This document shows, in pieces, positions 13,815 through 14,705 of a stretch of DNA of 14,705 nt. Within the stretch, counting starts at the first letter, position 1, and every line of letters starts with the position of its first letter. Source of the DNA: Prevotella sp. (GTDB taxonomy: Bacteria; Bacteroidota; Bacteroidia; Bacteroidales; Dysgonomonadaceae); the NCBI GenBank assembly GCA_031260865.1, contig JAISKQ010000086.1:1-14705 (forward strand), in the 5' to 3' direction. Position numbers and translations under genes: made by a program. The notes beneath the pieces were generated by a model, which was not told the DNA's origin, did no database searches, and was given only the letters and a program-made list of their open reading frames with translations.

Positions 13815-14513
13815 TCAAAAATTTATACTACATTGAACCCCGAAGGAGATTTTTGAATATGACGTTGGCATCCAGATTACGGGTTGAACCCTCATAGATA
13901 AATCGGGAGACATATCAAAATCATACAATTGCGCATCGACATACGCGTCGATCATACAGAGGGCATATACCCCCACAGTGGCTATAATAGCCAAGTCCCG
14001 GTTTCTTCTGAAGAAATCTTTCTTCTTCTTGAACGCGGAAATCCAATATTCTTTATTTTGGTCGATGGTCGCCTGATCTCTAACATAGTTGAGATAGCTA
14101 TTTCCCGTGCCTAAGACCAAATCTTTATATGCTTGGGAATAATCGTTATAGCGTGCTCCATTCCAAGTGATGGCATAGGTTAAACCCAACGCGCCCCCGA
14201 TAACAATAGGTAATTTCCAGTATTTACGGTTGTAAAGCTGACCTAATCCCGGAAATATAGCGGAGTATATGACCGCTTTCTTTGAATCGGGTTTAAATTC
14301 AGGCTTTCCAAGCAGTACTATTGAGTCGGCAAGGAGAACGACAGGTTCTTCCTGAATCAATGGAGAGACCGAATCGCGTTTGACATCAATCTCTACGGTA
14401 GCCCTCCTCCTGTCCAGGATCGAATCATTTTTCAGTAACCGTTCTTGTGCGTTCATAGACGGAAAAATGTTTCCGAAAACACAGCACAAACAAATAATCA
14501 ATCCCTTTCTCAT
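13815..14513 (-). CDS. DUF5683 domain membrane protein
   Basis: A 232-residue protein of unknown function, found in Bacteroidota next to parB. It has a signal peptide-like start (about 1-22, LIICLCCVFGNIFPSMNAQ), and then a polar region. The DUF5683 core follows from about 75: PDSKKAVIYSAIFPGLGQLYN, the segment that names the family by eye, then KYWKLPIVIGG. Hydrophobic stretches at about 80-93, 101-116 and 173-191 are likely membrane segments. The pattern FPGLGQLYN-x-KYWK resembles the TM2-type small membrane domain. It begins 27 bases after the parB stop and is followed at 51 bases by the transglycosylase gene, so it is probably in the same operon. The conserved place between segregation and cell-wall genes hints at an envelope role, which is inference only. 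Confidence 0.87.
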   Translation of the reverse strand: MRKGLIICLCCVFGNIFPSMNAQERLLKNDSILDRRRATVEIDVKRDSVSPLIQEEPVVLLADSIVLLGKPEFKPDSKKAVIYSAIFPGLGQLYNRKYWKLPIVIGGALGLTYAITWNGARYNDYSQAYKDLVLGTGNSYLNYVRDQATIDQNKEYWISAFKKKKDFFRRNRDLAIIATVGVYALCMIDAYVDAQLYDFDMSPDLSMRVQPVIWMPTSYSKISFGVQCSINF

Positions 14514-14540
14514 ATATGATATTACGGAGAATACCTCGTT

Positions 14541-14705
14541 TTATTTTTTTAATTGGTCAAAAATAGTAATAATTTTCTCCAATTCTTCTTCCGATTTGAA
14601 AGGGATGCTTATTTTCCCTTTTCCTTGTTCGTTACAGGTCAGTTGTACTTTTGTGGCGAAGAATTTAGATAAGTGGGTCTTCAACAGTTCAAATTCTTCG
14701 GGGGT
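14541..14705 (-). CDS. parB: ParB chromosome partitioning protein, C-terminal end only
   Basis: The last 54 residues of a protein whose 5' part lies beyond the right edge. The minus-strand frame reads from the edge without a stop to TAA at 14543-14541, too short for most gene finders. The pattern LSKFFATKVQLTCNEQGKGK, then ISIPFKSEEELEKI, matches the C-terminal dimerisation domain of ParB/Spo0J (beta strand, GKGKI, strand, acidic helix). ParB binds parS sites near the origin and spreads as a CTP-dependent clamp to segregate chromosomes with ParA. The neighbours to the left (DUF5683, transglycosylase, rel) fit the parA-parB cluster of Bacteroidales, which supports the call. The diagnostic CTP-binding and helix-turn-helix domains are outside the window. 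Confidence 0.82.
   Translation of the reverse strand, partial: TPEEFELLKTHLSKFFATKVQLTCNEQGKGKISIPFKSEEELEKIITIFDQLKK

Overview
The window looks like ordinary chromosomal DNA from a member of the order Bacteroidales (phylum Bacteroidota). Four lines of evidence support this. First, several proteins belong to families typical of that phylum: DUF5606, DUF5683, the DUF3857/transglutaminase/DUF3858 type, an exported MsrB-MsrA fusion and an amidase with a SPOR-like tail. Second, start codons lack Shine-Dalgarno sequences and are preceded by A/T-rich stretches. Third, promoter-like sites fit the Bacteroidota sigma-ABfr pattern (TTTG, about 20 bases, TAnnTTTG). Fourth, the gene order parB - DUF5683 - LysM transglycosylase - rel is one I recognise from this order. 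The genus cannot be fixed from the sequence. I see no phage, insertion sequence, CRISPR array, tRNA or rRNA.

Layout, left to right. Positions 1-855 (+) hold the 3' end of a transglutaminase-like protein. A bidirectional terminator (882-910) separates it from dnaA (901-2301, -). A 324-base AT-rich leader follows. Next comes a minus-strand cell-envelope operon, ldhA (5722-4715), N-acetylmuramoyl-L-alanine amidase (4690-3551) and an MlaD/MCE lipid-transport protein (3513-2626). It starts at a near-perfect promoter (5769-5800) and ends at a hairpin with a T8 tract (2577-2613). A lone DUF5606 gene (6312-5875) is followed by a two-gene minus operon: a small HExxH membrane protein (7709-7371) that overlaps by four bases (ATGA) the gene for an exported lipoprotein MsrB-MsrA fusion (7374-6433). 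The divergent rmuC gene (7830-9092, +) shares a compact promoter region with it.

Between rmuC and rel lies the most unusual element: a consensus promoter (9129-9158) directly followed by a compact transcription unit of about 70 bases that ends in a perfect intrinsic terminator (9205-9235). It also carries a 21-codon reading frame that runs through the terminator. The right part is the minus-strand cluster parB (3' end only, 14705-14541), DUF5683 (14513-13815), a LysM lytic transglycosylase (13763-11799) and the bifunctional (p)ppGpp synthetase/hydrolase rel (11700-9460). A 12-bp inverted repeat next to a promoter-like site lies between the transglycosylase and rel.

The genes cover replication initiation and chromosome segregation (dnaA, parB), cell-wall cutting and envelope lipid handling (amidase, transglycosylase, MCE protein), stress control (rel), oxidative repair of exported proteins (MsrBA), DNA maintenance (rmuC) and fermentation (ldhA). 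Most are housekeeping genes. The candidates for something undescribed are the small RNA/small ORF unit at about 9129-9237 and the coupled HExxH protein.
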